Positions 1-5,910 of a stretch of DNA of 26,473 nt are shown here, piece after piece. Each line of letters starts with the position of its first letter. Positions within the stretch are counted from its first letter, which is position 1. Made by a program: the position numbers and the translations under genes. The DNA comes from a virus: the IMG/VR virus record IMGVR_UViG_3300046517_001306, positions 1-26,473 of that record. The stretch is one strand, 5' to 3'. A model generated the notes under the pieces. It worked only from the letters and a program-made list of their open reading frames with translations, made no database searches and had not been told where the DNA came from.

Positions 1-1
1 G

Positions 2-79
2 AAGACGGTGACGCGTCGGCTCGGCTGGGAGTTCCTGAAGCCTGGCGATCTACAGCTCGGGGATCAGGAGGGCCGGTAA
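2..79 (+). CDS. C-terminal fragment of a small phage protein (possible ASCH-domain type)
   Basis: The frame is open from the left edge of the window and ends in TAA, giving the last 25 residues of a protein that starts outside. The fragment contains TVTRRLGW followed by FLKPGD. From memory, this resembles the N-terminal region of small phage proteins annotated with an ASCH (RNA-binding-like) domain, where TVTRR leads into a 'lkpGD' turn; here the stop follows soon after, so the protein may be truncated or of another kind. The stop is directly followed by the ATG of the next gene, and AGGAGG lies within the last codons, so the two genes are probably co-translated. The reading frame is secure because of this junction; the function is a guess. 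Confidence 0.5.
   Translation, partial: KTVTRRLGWEFLKPGDLQLGDQEGR
66..79 (+). promoter_or_regulatory. Ribosome binding site module, copy 1
   Basis: AGGAGGGCCGGTAA sits just before the ATG at 80, with AGGAGG 8 bases from the start codon. The same 14 bases recur at 263-276 before the next gene. Confidence 0.6.
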
Positions 80-283
80 ATGGCGCGTTGGGTTATTCGC
101 GTGAACTATCCGAACGGGGTTGCGTGGTTGCGTCACGGCCCAATCCGCGGTCACGGTTCGATCGTGCGGTTTCCAAACAAGAAGACAGCGGAAGTGAATC
201 TCGACTTCATTCGAGAAGGCTTGGAACCTGGAACCGTGGCGTCCGTCGTCCGCGTAGCCGAGAGGAGGGCCGGTAAGCCATGA
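80..283 (+). CDS. Small hypothetical protein, 67 aa
   Basis: The protein is basic, with an N-terminal half (WVIRVNYPNG, then WLRHGP) that looks beta-rich. It includes a VRFPNKKTAE segment and ends in RRAGKP. I do not recognise the family. The size and the strand-like pattern fit a small single-domain phage accessory protein. The start is ATG directly after the TAA of the preceding frame, behind a perfect AGGAGG. The gene ends in an ATGA overlap with the next gene, so the three plus-strand genes form one translationally coupled unit transcribed toward the tail/lysis genes. No cysteine or obvious catalytic motif is present. Confidence 0.6.
   Translation: MARWVIRVNYPNGVAWLRHGPIRGHGSIVRFPNKKTAEVNLDFIREGLEPGTVASVVRVAERRAGKP
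263..276 (+). promoter_or_regulatory. Ribosome binding site module, copy 2
   Basis: This is an exact repeat of the 14 bases at 66-79, ending 3 bases before the ATG at 280. In this copy the TAA within the motif is out of frame and the 67-aa gene reads through it, so the conservation is of the nucleotide sequence, not of the encoded peptide. Confidence 0.55.
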
Positions 284-900
284 AGCAAGAATCAGCCGAG
301 CGCGATCCGGTGAACGCGCCGCCTGCCGAGACGCTGCCACGATCAGTTGATCACCGCGTGCCGAATGTATTCGCAGACTCACTGCATGGCGCGTTTGTCG
401 CAGGGGCGAAGTGGTGGGAGTTTGCATCGACGAAAGGCACGATGTGGGCGAGTGACCGCGATTTAGCTTGGGCAGAAGCGGAGAAGCGATACGGGCCGTT
501 ACCGGACGACGCCCTGCGCGCGGAGCCGCCTCCCGTCCCAACCGCCGAAGGAGCAGCTATGAGCATTGTCGATGACACGGCGCTTCAGGCACGCATTGCC
601 GCCTTGGAAGCGAAGCTCCAGACCGCCGAGCAGGAACGGGACGAGTGGCGAGATGCTTTCGAGAAGACTTCATGGAACGCTGGAGTTGAGCTCTTGAAAG
701 TGGAAGGCGCGCTCAAGCAGCGGGACACGCGGATCGCGGCACTGGAGGCCACGCTCACACAGATCCGGGCACTTCCACGCTCGCACCGTGCTTCCACCTA
801 CGAGCATCTTGGACGCTATGAAGCTGGTCCTTTCGTACGCGCCGATGAACTGGATCGCCTGCTCAACGCTCTGCCGGAGACGCCGAAGAAATCAGACTAG
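280..900 (+). CDS. Hypothetical protein with central coiled coil, 206 aa
   Basis: The N-terminal third holds a segment of the type AFVAGAKWWEF followed by WAEAEKRYGPLP, an arrangement seen in many small phage proteins of unknown role. Residues of about 100-165 are strongly helical with heptad-like spacing (RIAALEAKL, then an acidic/basic stretch, then RIAALEATL), so a coiled coil is likely. No enzymatic motif is visible. The start is ATG within ATGA, coupled to the preceding gene, behind AGGAGG. The stop TAG lies in the palindrome CTAG, which also provides the stop of the convergent minus-strand gene. This is the last gene of the plus-strand unit. Function unknown. Confidence 0.65.
   Translation: MKQESAERDPVNAPPAETLPRSVDHRVPNVFADSLHGAFVAGAKWWEFASTKGTMWASDRDLAWAEAEKRYGPLPDDALRAEPPPVPTAEGAAMSIVDDTALQARIAALEAKLQTAEQERDEWRDAFEKTSWNAGVELLKVEGALKQRDTRIAALEATLTQIRALPRSHRASTYEHLGRYEAGPFVRADELDRLLNALPETPKKSD
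897..900. other. Shared CTAG at convergent gene ends
   Basis: The plus-strand gene ends in TAG at 898-900 and the minus-strand gene ends in TAG read from 899 to 897. The two coding regions therefore overlap by 3 bases, and no room is left for a bidirectional terminator between them. Confidence 0.8.
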
Positions 901-1103
901 CCGGGATGCGCCGCTTTCCACTGCTCGTCAATCGCAATCGACTGGACGCCCGCCTGGAGCAGCGCGGCGAGCACTTGCGCATCGGTCGGCACCGGAGCGC
1001 CTGGATTGGCCGAGCCGTGAAAGCTCTTGAACAGCGCGATAATCGCGGGCAACGCTTGCAGAATGACGTTGGCTAGGTTCACATCGTTACCGCTGACAGG
1101 CAT
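897..1103 (-). CDS. Small hypothetical phage protein, 68 aa
   Basis: The protein begins MPVSGNDVN. It continues with a helical, mildly hydrophobic segment (ANVILQALPAIIALF), a Gly/Pro-rich linker (NPGAPVPTDAQV) and a second helix ending WKAAHPG. From memory, small proteins of this pattern occur beside lysis genes of tailed phages, but I know of no assigned function. An in-frame upstream start at 1163 exists. I prefer the ATG at 1103 because it overlaps the stop of the lipoprotein gene as TAATG and is preceded by AGGGGTGG. It is the last gene of the long minus-strand operon. Confidence 0.65.
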   Translation of the reverse strand: MPVSGNDVNLANVILQALPAIIALFKSFHGSANPGAPVPTDAQVLAALLQAGVQSIAIDEQWKAAHPG

Positions 1104-1474
1104 TAGGCCACCCCTGCGATGAGCGAACGCACAAGCCCGACATACGGCAGAATCCGCAGCCACTCGGCCGGCGGAAGATCGACCTTCAACTGATCGAGGC
1201 CCGCGAGGACGGTCGCCTTCCAGCCACTCGGCGCCGCTTCGATCACCTTCACGGCCGACTCGTGGTAGTCGATAATCTTGCGCGTGTTCGCAGTCGTGAG
1301 CAGCGGCGGTGTCTGGGCGTTCGCGCTGATGGCGAAATCGCGCAGCACATCGAGCGCTTGGATCACCTGCTTCCCTATCACGGCCGCCTGACCGGCCGGG
1401 CTGAGCGTCGGCGGGGGAGGCGCGCAGCCGACGAGTGCAAGCGAGAATGCGGCAACGGCAACGGGTCTGAGCAT
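1103..1474 (-). CDS. Putative phage lipoprotein, 123 aa
   Basis: The N-terminus is a textbook lipoprotein signal: a short basic start, a hydrophobic core (VAVAAFSLALVG) and a lipobox ending in Cys17, followed by a Pro-rich stretch (APPPPTLSP). The mature part is about 105 residues and mostly helical, with a Trp-rich C-terminal portion. It would be exported and anchored in a membrane. In this position, next to a holin candidate, an outer-membrane spanin subunit is one possibility. However, it is longer and less proline-rich than typical Rz1 proteins, and no partner i-spanin is overlapping it. The start ATG follows AGGAGG and directly abuts the stop of the preceding gene. Confidence 0.7.
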   Translation of the reverse strand: MLRPVAVAAFSLALVGCAPPPPTLSPAGQAAVIGKQVIQALDVLRDFAISANAQTPPLLTTANTRKIIDYHESAVKVIEAAPSGWKATVLAGLDQLKVDLPPAEWLRILPYVGLVRSLIAGVA

Positions 1475-1726
1475 CTAGCCTCCTGCGGCCTTGACGGCCT
1501 TCGCATCCGCAATCTGTTGGGGCACGCCCGGCGGCAAGACGCTATTCGGCGTCACCTGCGCCCGCACGCACGCCGCGAGGATGATCCCGGCGACCGATGT
1601 AATCGCGGCGTCCTGCGTCGGCGTAATCGGGATATTGAAGACGATGAGCAGATGGATCACGGCTTGCACCAGCGCCGTGCCGCCGCCGAGAATCACCATC
1701 ACGGGTTCCCCGAGCCATTTTGCCAT
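1475..1726 (-). CDS. Putative holin or small membrane protein, 83 aa
   Basis: Two hydrophobic helices are visible: roughly residues 8-30 (VMVILGGGTALVQAVIHLL) and about 40-56 (AAITSVAGIILAACV), separated by a short turn (NIPITPTQ). A short polar tail follows. Size, two-TM layout and position beside a lipoprotein fit a phage holin, a protein that permeabilises the inner membrane to time lysis. No family-specific motif is recognised, so 'holin' is an inference. The reading frame is open further upstream, to 1960, but that part is Arg/Ser-rich shadow. The ATG at 1726 overlaps the stop of the preceding 51-aa gene as TGATG and has GGTGG upstream. Confidence 0.6.
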   Translation of the reverse strand: MAKWLGEPVMVILGGGTALVQAVIHLLIVFNIPITPTQDAAITSVAGIILAACVRAQVTPNSVLPPGVPQQIADAKAVKAAGG

Positions 1727-1881
1727 CAGATTTTCCACCGATCCGTTTCCCACGCATGCGGGCCGCGATGGTGCGGCTTGAACGGACACGGGGGCGCCAT
1801 CGGATTGTAGATGGCTTGATTCACATCGGGCCGTTTGCCGCAGGTGCCTTTCTTCGGAGGCGCGCCAGACACCTTGATCAT
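1726..1881 (-). CDS. Very small Cys/His protein, 51 aa
   Basis: This short frame starts with ATG two bases after the stop of the 328-aa gene and ends in TGATG, sharing a base with the holin candidate start. The protein begins MIKVSGAPPKKGTC and then has CGKRPD, CPFKPHHRGPHAW and a C-terminal DRWKI. Two cysteines and three histidines in about 30 residues suggest metal binding, although this is not a standard CxxC zinc finger. The phage-like codon use, the exact fit between two genes and the chemically coherent sequence make it very likely real. Its ribosome site is poor, so translation probably depends on coupling. Function unknown. Confidence 0.65.
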   Translation of the reverse strand: MIKVSGAPPKKGTCGKRPDVNQAIYNPMAPPCPFKPHHRGPHAWETDRWKI

Positions 1882-1883
1882 CT

Positions 1884-2870
1884 TCAAATTGGACTCCCAT
1901 CCAGCGCCCGCAGTCCTTCTGCTGTGCCCCAGACTTTGGCGTCGGTGTGCTTGACGTCATCGTACGTGCAACAGGCGAGGTAGCCGTCCAAGTTCGCGTC
2001 GTCTTCCGTGGGCGTCGGATTGTCGAACAGCAGCGTACCGAACCGCTCGAACGCCCGCATCTTGTGCTGGTCGCCCTGCTCCCCGAACTGATGCAGCGTG
2101 TCTACGATCCGCGCCTGCCACTCCGGGGCGCCCCACGCGCTGTCGCCCTGATAGTCCAAGCCGTCCACATCGCCGCCAAGGTCGGACCAGAAGCCGTAGC
2201 GCCCGCGCGGATCGCCATCAGCGAACCAGCTCGTGACGTGCGTGGAGAAGTGCAACCAACAGGACTGTCCCGTCGCGTGTCCACGCTTCCCGATTTCCTT
2301 GCAGATGTTCAGCGTCGTCGGCCCCGGCACGTTGAATAAGTCCATTTCCCAGGCTGGGCAAAATTCATCAACCACGCCCGCACTCGTCAACGCATCCATC
2401 AGCGGAAAGGCGTAGTTCACAAACGCATCGACGGTCATGTCCCGCGGCTGATAGAGCTTCGACGCGAGCATCACATGGACGTAGAGCCCGGCGGCTTTGA
2501 TGCGGCCGTAGGCGTCGATCTGCTGCTGGAGCGAGAATCCCTGCGAGGCGTCGTCGGGCGGGCTGACAATCGCGTGCGTGTAGCCGTTGCGCTGGTTCTG
2601 CTCCAGCCACTTCTGTTGCCAGTCGGAGGGATAGCGCATGAAGAACCACGACAGGAACCGATCCTGCGCGGGATGGTTGCTCGAGCCGCCCGGCACAAAC
2701 GGCAGGCCTGGGAGCGTGATGCTCCACGCATCCGCCCGCAGGTAATCGCGGGTGTGCGGAGGCTCCCACGGCAGGACCGTATAGACGCCATGCGGCGGCG
2801 CGGGGAGCGGTGGACGTGGCTGCGGTGGCGGTGGCGCAACTGTCGATCCCGCAAAGAGCAGCACGCTCAC
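1884..2870 (-). CDS. Putative TIM-barrel, glycoside hydrolase-like protein, 328 aa
   Basis: After a short hydrophobic start (VLLFAGSTVA) comes a Pro-rich linker (about residues 12-27) and then a globular domain. That domain has alternating strands and helices, for example YTHAIVSPPDD, then a helix, GLYVHVMLAS, VDEFCPAWEMDLFN and DVDGLDYQGD. This rhythm, with acidic residues at strand ends (the Glu in PAWEMD, the Asp in DGLDYQGD), is typical of TIM-barrel glycoside hydrolases. It could cleave peptidoglycan or a host surface polysaccharide, and it sits in the probable lysis/adsorption block with no other endolysin candidate. The start is GTG in a GTGA overlap with the 537-aa gene. The fold is an inference by eye; the substrate is unknown. 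Confidence 0.55.
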   Translation of the reverse strand: MSVLLFAGSTVAPPPPQPRPPLPAPPHGVYTVLPWEPPHTRDYLRADAWSITLPGLPFVPGGSSNHPAQDRFLSWFFMRYPSDWQQKWLEQNQRNGYTHAIVSPPDDASQGFSLQQQIDAYGRIKAAGLYVHVMLASKLYQPRDMTVDAFVNYAFPLMDALTSAGVVDEFCPAWEMDLFNVPGPTTLNICKEIGKRGHATGQSCWLHFSTHVTSWFADGDPRGRYGFWSDLGGDVDGLDYQGDSAWGAPEWQARIVDTLHQFGEQGDQHKMRAFERFGTLLFDNPTPTEDDANLDGYLACCTYDDVKHTDAKVWGTAEGLRALDGSPI

Positions 2871-4480
2871 GGATAGACCTTATCGATCGGCGCGCAGCCG
2901 AAGGCGTACAGATGCCCGTCGCTGTTGAACGTCGCCAAACTACCCGTCTGCTGCGCCTGCTCCCACGGCCCATCGGTTCCCGGCGGTCGGTTTCCCATCG
3001 AGCCGTCGCGCTGGCACGAAAACACCGTGTCGTCGTGGAGGATGTAATTGACGCAGCCGCTCCGGTTGGAGGGCTTCGCCGTTTTGTAGAGGATGATGGT
3101 CTTAGGGTCAATCATAAGGCTCCAACTTTCCGAGGGTATCGGCGGCAGTGTAGCACTGCCTGCGGCACTCTCAGCAGACAAAAGATTGTGAAAGGCCACT
3201 TGGAGTTCTGCGTGCGCGACGATGCCATTGGCGCGTTGATACGCAAATGGGGCGAGCTCCACGACGCGAGGCGAGAGATTCACGAGATAGGACAAGGCTC
3301 CGAGGCCATCCAGCACCTCCTGCACCGTCCAAAGTTCATGCGGGGGCGCCCCGCCTTGACAGTAGAACATGGGGATGACGCCGCAGGTGTGCGGCCACTG
3401 CTCGAGCAGGCTGGACAGTTGCCGATGCCAGCGCGCGACAGAGGCTGACAAGGTTTCCGCCGTCGTTCGGTAACACTCGAGCAGCGGGATGTCGTAGGAC
3501 CGCAAGCCTGCCGGGAGGGCCCAATCCGCTGGGCTGTCATGGCCCAGCAGGAGCCGATCCGCCGGCATCGGCTGCGGCAGGTCCGGGGCTTCCGTGTAGA
3601 CGCCATCCGTGAAGATGTCCGGCACGCCTGACCCAGACGCAAAGAACGGCCGCACCCGCACGGGATGCGTGAAGTGGAAGCTCGGCTGCGTCACGGGCGT
3701 CACCGGCACGAGCGGCACGCGGGGTTGCGTGGTGTCGATTACCAGCGTCACGATGTCCGTGGGGGCTTCCCCTTGCGTGGTGCTCCAACAGACCCGCAGC
3801 TCCCCGTTGGCGACGACCATGTCCCGGTTGTAGGCCAGTTGTCCCGGTGTCGTCAGTTCATAGCCGTCCGTCTGCCCTGAGATGTGGAGGACGACCGTAT
3901 TCGTCTGCGGGGACCAGTAGCACAGCCAGACATTGCCCTGATAGACGGCCCGCCGCACCTTCTCCGGCGTGACCGCGAAGACCGGCATCGGGATGCCGAC
4001 GACCCGCACGGTACTCCCGCCTTCGTACCAGATGGCTTGCCCCGGCCCGAGCACCTGGATGTCCTGCACCGCCGCATCCGGCACAGAAACATCAGGAGAG
4101 CCGTCAGGGGCGTTCAGGACGAGCCCGTAGCCGATGCCATAGTTAGGGACATAGGCAAGCGTCCCGTCCAGCCCAGCGCCCAGCACGCCCGCCACAGGGT
4201 TGCTCAGCGTGCCGAACATGCCCTGTCCTGGGTTGGAGCCGATCCATCGCCCGTTCCCGGCGGCCAAGAAGTTGGCCCCTCCTGCATAGATTTCAGTCAC
4301 AACGCCGTCTGCCGTGAGGGTAGCGACTTCCCACGCGCCAGAGGGCAGGCCGATGTTGGCGAGGACCAGATCGTTCGTCAGCGGGCAGCCCTTTCCGCCG
4401 GGGCCGTACAGGACTTTCCCGTCGAGGCTGACTTCGCTGTAGCCCGCGATGACGTTTCCGTTGGCGTTGAACTTCGGCAT
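2867..4480 (-). CDS. Putative tail or receptor-binding protein, 537 aa
   Basis: The first about 270 residues are beta-rich with repeated short strands and Gly/Asp turns, for example GGANFLAAGNGRWIGSN, GQAIWYEGGSTVRVVG and GNVWLCYWSPQTN. This suggests a beta-propeller or similar repeat fold. After a Pro-rich hinge (about residues 255-285) the second half changes character. It has strand/helix alternation around LLECYRTTAETL, WPHTCGVIPMFYCQGG and VVELAPFAYQRANG, which may be a barrel-like catalytic or binding domain. It is followed by a Trp/Cys-containing C-terminal region. No family was recognised. Its place downstream of the tail hub and before the hydrolase-like gene suggests a role in adsorption or host-envelope processing. 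The ATG start lies in a short AT-rich stretch without a good Shine-Dalgarno sequence. Confidence 0.55.
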   Translation of the reverse strand: MPKFNANGNVIAGYSEVSLDGKVLYGPGGKGCPLTNDLVLANIGLPSGAWEVATLTADGVVTEIYAGGANFLAAGNGRWIGSNPGQGMFGTLSNPVAGVLGAGLDGTLAYVPNYGIGYGLVLNAPDGSPDVSVPDAAVQDIQVLGPGQAIWYEGGSTVRVVGIPMPVFAVTPEKVRRAVYQGNVWLCYWSPQTNTVVLHISGQTDGYELTTPGQLAYNRDMVVANGELRVCWSTTQGEAPTDIVTLVIDTTQPRVPLVPVTPVTQPSFHFTHPVRVRPFFASGSGVPDIFTDGVYTEAPDLPQPMPADRLLLGHDSPADWALPAGLRSYDIPLLECYRTTAETLSASVARWHRQLSSLLEQWPHTCGVIPMFYCQGGAPPHELWTVQEVLDGLGALSYLVNLSPRVVELAPFAYQRANGIVAHAELQVAFHNLLSAESAAGSATLPPIPSESWSLMIDPKTIILYKTAKPSNRSGCVNYILHDDTVFSCQRDGSMGNRPPGTDGPWEQAQQTGSLATFNSDGHLYAFGCAPIDKVYP

Positions 4481-4489
4481 GATCGTTTA

Positions 4490-4843
4490 TTACTTAATTT
4501 TTTCGTCCACAGTTTGGCGCCAGCGCTCCAGCGCGGTGAGCCGCTCACGATTCTGCTTCGCGGTGTTCAGCAACCAATCGGGCGCCGAGGCGGGCTGTGG
4601 CACCATAATCGCTTTTGCCCCAAAGATGAACGATTCCAATACGCTAAGCCGATTGTCCTCTTGTTGATTGGACACGGCCAGCCGATGGTCTGCATCGACC
4701 CTGGCCGCAGCGGCCACGTCCATAAGCAACTTGAGATCGTTCATGCGCCGACCTAACGCCATCGTATAGCCCACAAGTGATGCGAACATGATTGCGATGA
4801 CCGCATGGAACAATAGTTGCGGCCCGGTCAGTTGTCGAAGCAC
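4490..4843 (-). CDS. One-TM, coiled-coil protein, about 117 aa
   Basis: One transmembrane helix is visible near the N terminus (LLFHAVIAIMFASLVGYTMAL). It is followed by a long helical region with polar heptads (RMNDLKLLMDVAAAARVDADHR, in pieces) and a C-terminal helix (ERLTALERWRQ). The frame is open back to 5086, but that part is low-complexity shadow over the next gene. I chose the GTG at 4843, which overlaps the 3' end of the neighbouring gene by 16 bases; a different non-ATG start nearby is possible. The layout of a membrane anchor plus a coiled coil is shared with the next gene, and both could be spanin-like or XhlA-like lysis factors. The gene ends in tandem TAA TAA codons. Confidence 0.55.
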   Translation of the reverse strand: MLRQLTGPQLLFHAVIAIMFASLVGYTMALGRRMNDLKLLMDVAAAARVDADHRLAVSNQQEDNRLSVLESFIFGAKAIMVPQPASAPDWLLNTAKQNRERLTALERWRQTVDEKIK

Positions 4844-5217
4844 CGCTGCCGCTCGCCATCCGTCTTTGCCGTGTTGGCGCAAATTCTCTGCAACAGACGA
4901 TACGTTTGGTCCTGCTTGACCGCCTGCTGATCCTGGATCTTTCGTAGCTGTGCCACGTCCGTCTGCGTGTTGAGTTCCATCGCTTGAATCCGCGGCCCCC
5001 ACGTACTGTTCTGATAGACCAGGAACATCGCGATCGCGCTCGGTACGCCCACCAGACCGATCGCCCGCAAAAGGATATTTATCCATGTCGAACCCGCTCC
5101 TTCAGAGAACGACGCGAACATGTCAGTATCCTCGCCGCGTCGGTGATTGTTCCGACGCTCTTCCAGTTGCTCGTTATCGTAATCGTAGTCACGGCTTTCC
5201 GGAGTAATGCTGGGCAT
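4828..5217 (-). CDS. One-TM, coiled-coil protein, 129 aa
   Basis: The protein has a very charged N-terminal 35 residues (DYDYDNEQLEERRNNHRRGED), a hydrophobic helix around residues 45-68 (INILLRAIGLVGVPSAIAMFLV) and then a helical C-terminal half (QLRKIQDQQAVKQDQTYRLL) with two cysteines near the end. A cytoplasmic N terminus and an exported coiled coil are likely, resembling small membrane lysis or spanin-type proteins; no specific family was recognised. A TTG at 5244 would add 9 residues. The ATG at 5217 is preferred because GGGAG lies 8 bases upstream. It overlaps the end of the preceding gene by 29 bases. Confidence 0.6.
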   Translation of the reverse strand: MPSITPESRDYDYDNEQLEERRNNHRRGEDTDMFASFSEGAGSTWINILLRAIGLVGVPSAIAMFLVYQNSTWGPRIQAMELNTQTDVAQLRKIQDQQAVKQDQTYRLLQRICANTAKTDGERQRCFDN

Positions 5218-5431
5218 CGGCGGCGCTCCCGTGGTAGGGCCCAAGGTCCGTGACGGTCATCACGTCCAGGTCTTCCTCTGGGATAAAGATCATCCCCTTT
5301 TCTTCGCCGTGTACGCGCACCTCAAAACCATACCAATTTCGCGTGCCGTCCCACCTACCGATGAACACGCCAACGATGCTTGACGGCTTGCCGTACAGCG
5401 GATGTGCAACCTGCCACATTTTCCGCTTCAT
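5189..5431 (-). CDS. Small hypothetical protein, 80 aa
   Basis: The sequence begins MKRKMWQVAHPLYG and contains SSIVGVFIGRWDG, WYGFEVRVHGEEKGMIF and PEEDLD. The pattern of short strands with Gly turns suggests a small beta-barrel such as an SH3-like fold. I do not recognise the family. The frame is open to 5575, but the upstream part overlaps the neighbouring gene and is Arg-rich. Starts at ATG 5431 (AGGGA very close) or GTG 5461 (ten residues more) are both possible. It lies between the DUF1617-like protein and the membrane proteins. Confidence 0.5.
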   Translation of the reverse strand: MKRKMWQVAHPLYGKPSSIVGVFIGRWDGTRNWYGFEVRVHGEEKGMIFIPEEDLDVMTVTDLGPYHGSAADAQHYSGKP

Positions 5432-5493
5432 TCCCTGAAGATGATACGCGTGATGCCGCACGAGTCGTTTTTCTACATCATGAATCCCTGGTC

Positions 5494-5910
5494 TCACCTG
5501 CCTTCGTCCTGCCAACACACCAGCGGCCCGAGTGCGTCCAAATCCGCCGCGGTGATGTCCTGGTCGCCGAGCCACGCGAGATCGACCGGCCCCACCGGCA
5601 GCGTGACCTCGGCGCTACTCAGTTCCATGATCCGCGCGTGAAACGTCAGCAGGTGTTCCGGCAACACGTCCCAGATCGGTGCAGCCCCGGCGAGCGCGCG
5701 CTCGACGTCGGTCGGAGGACGTTCGCGCCCGAGTTCTTTGATGAGATCGTTGCGGAGCTCGTGGAAGTGCTGCAGCTCAGGCCGTACGACGGCCAGCAGC
5801 TTCTTGACGTGATACGCGGCTTTGATCGCGAGCTTCATCGCGATGAGGCGCTCGAATGCGTCCTTTGATGTCGCGAGCTGTCCGAGTGTCGTGGTAATCG
5901 TCGTGTTCAC
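5494..5910 (-). CDS. Helical phage protein resembling DUF1617, 138 aa
   Basis: The protein has a helical N-terminal domain with AIKAAYHVKKLLAVVRPEL, then HELRNDLIKELG, a short Pro-containing linker, a second helix pair (LLTFHARIMELSSAEVTL) and a C-terminal ITAADLDALGPLV motif. From memory, this order (Lys/Tyr helix, 'R..li..lG', 'F...i..L...ev', then 'It..dL..L..l') is that of the DUF1617 phage protein family found near tail genes of siphoviruses; its role is unknown. The start is GTG within a GTGA overlap with the large tail hub/fibre gene, so its translation is coupled to it. The family assignment is by eye only. Confidence 0.6.
   Translation of the reverse strand: MNTTITTTLGQLATSKDAFERLIAMKLAIKAAYHVKKLLAVVRPELQHFHELRNDLIKELGRERPPTDVERALAGAAPIWDVLPEHLLTFHARIMELSSAEVTLPVGPVDLAWLGDQDITAADLDALGPLVCWQDEGR

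Noticed and set aside
1727-1960. N-terminal extension of the holin candidate
   Set aside because: It lies over the 51-aa gene and the end of the 328-aa gene in another frame, and the TGATG junction points to the ATG at 1726.
3884-4756. A 290-codon plus-strand open frame
   Set aside because: It covers the 537-aa gene and a membrane-protein gene on the other strand and has shadow-like composition (many Arg, His, Asp, Pro) with no motif.
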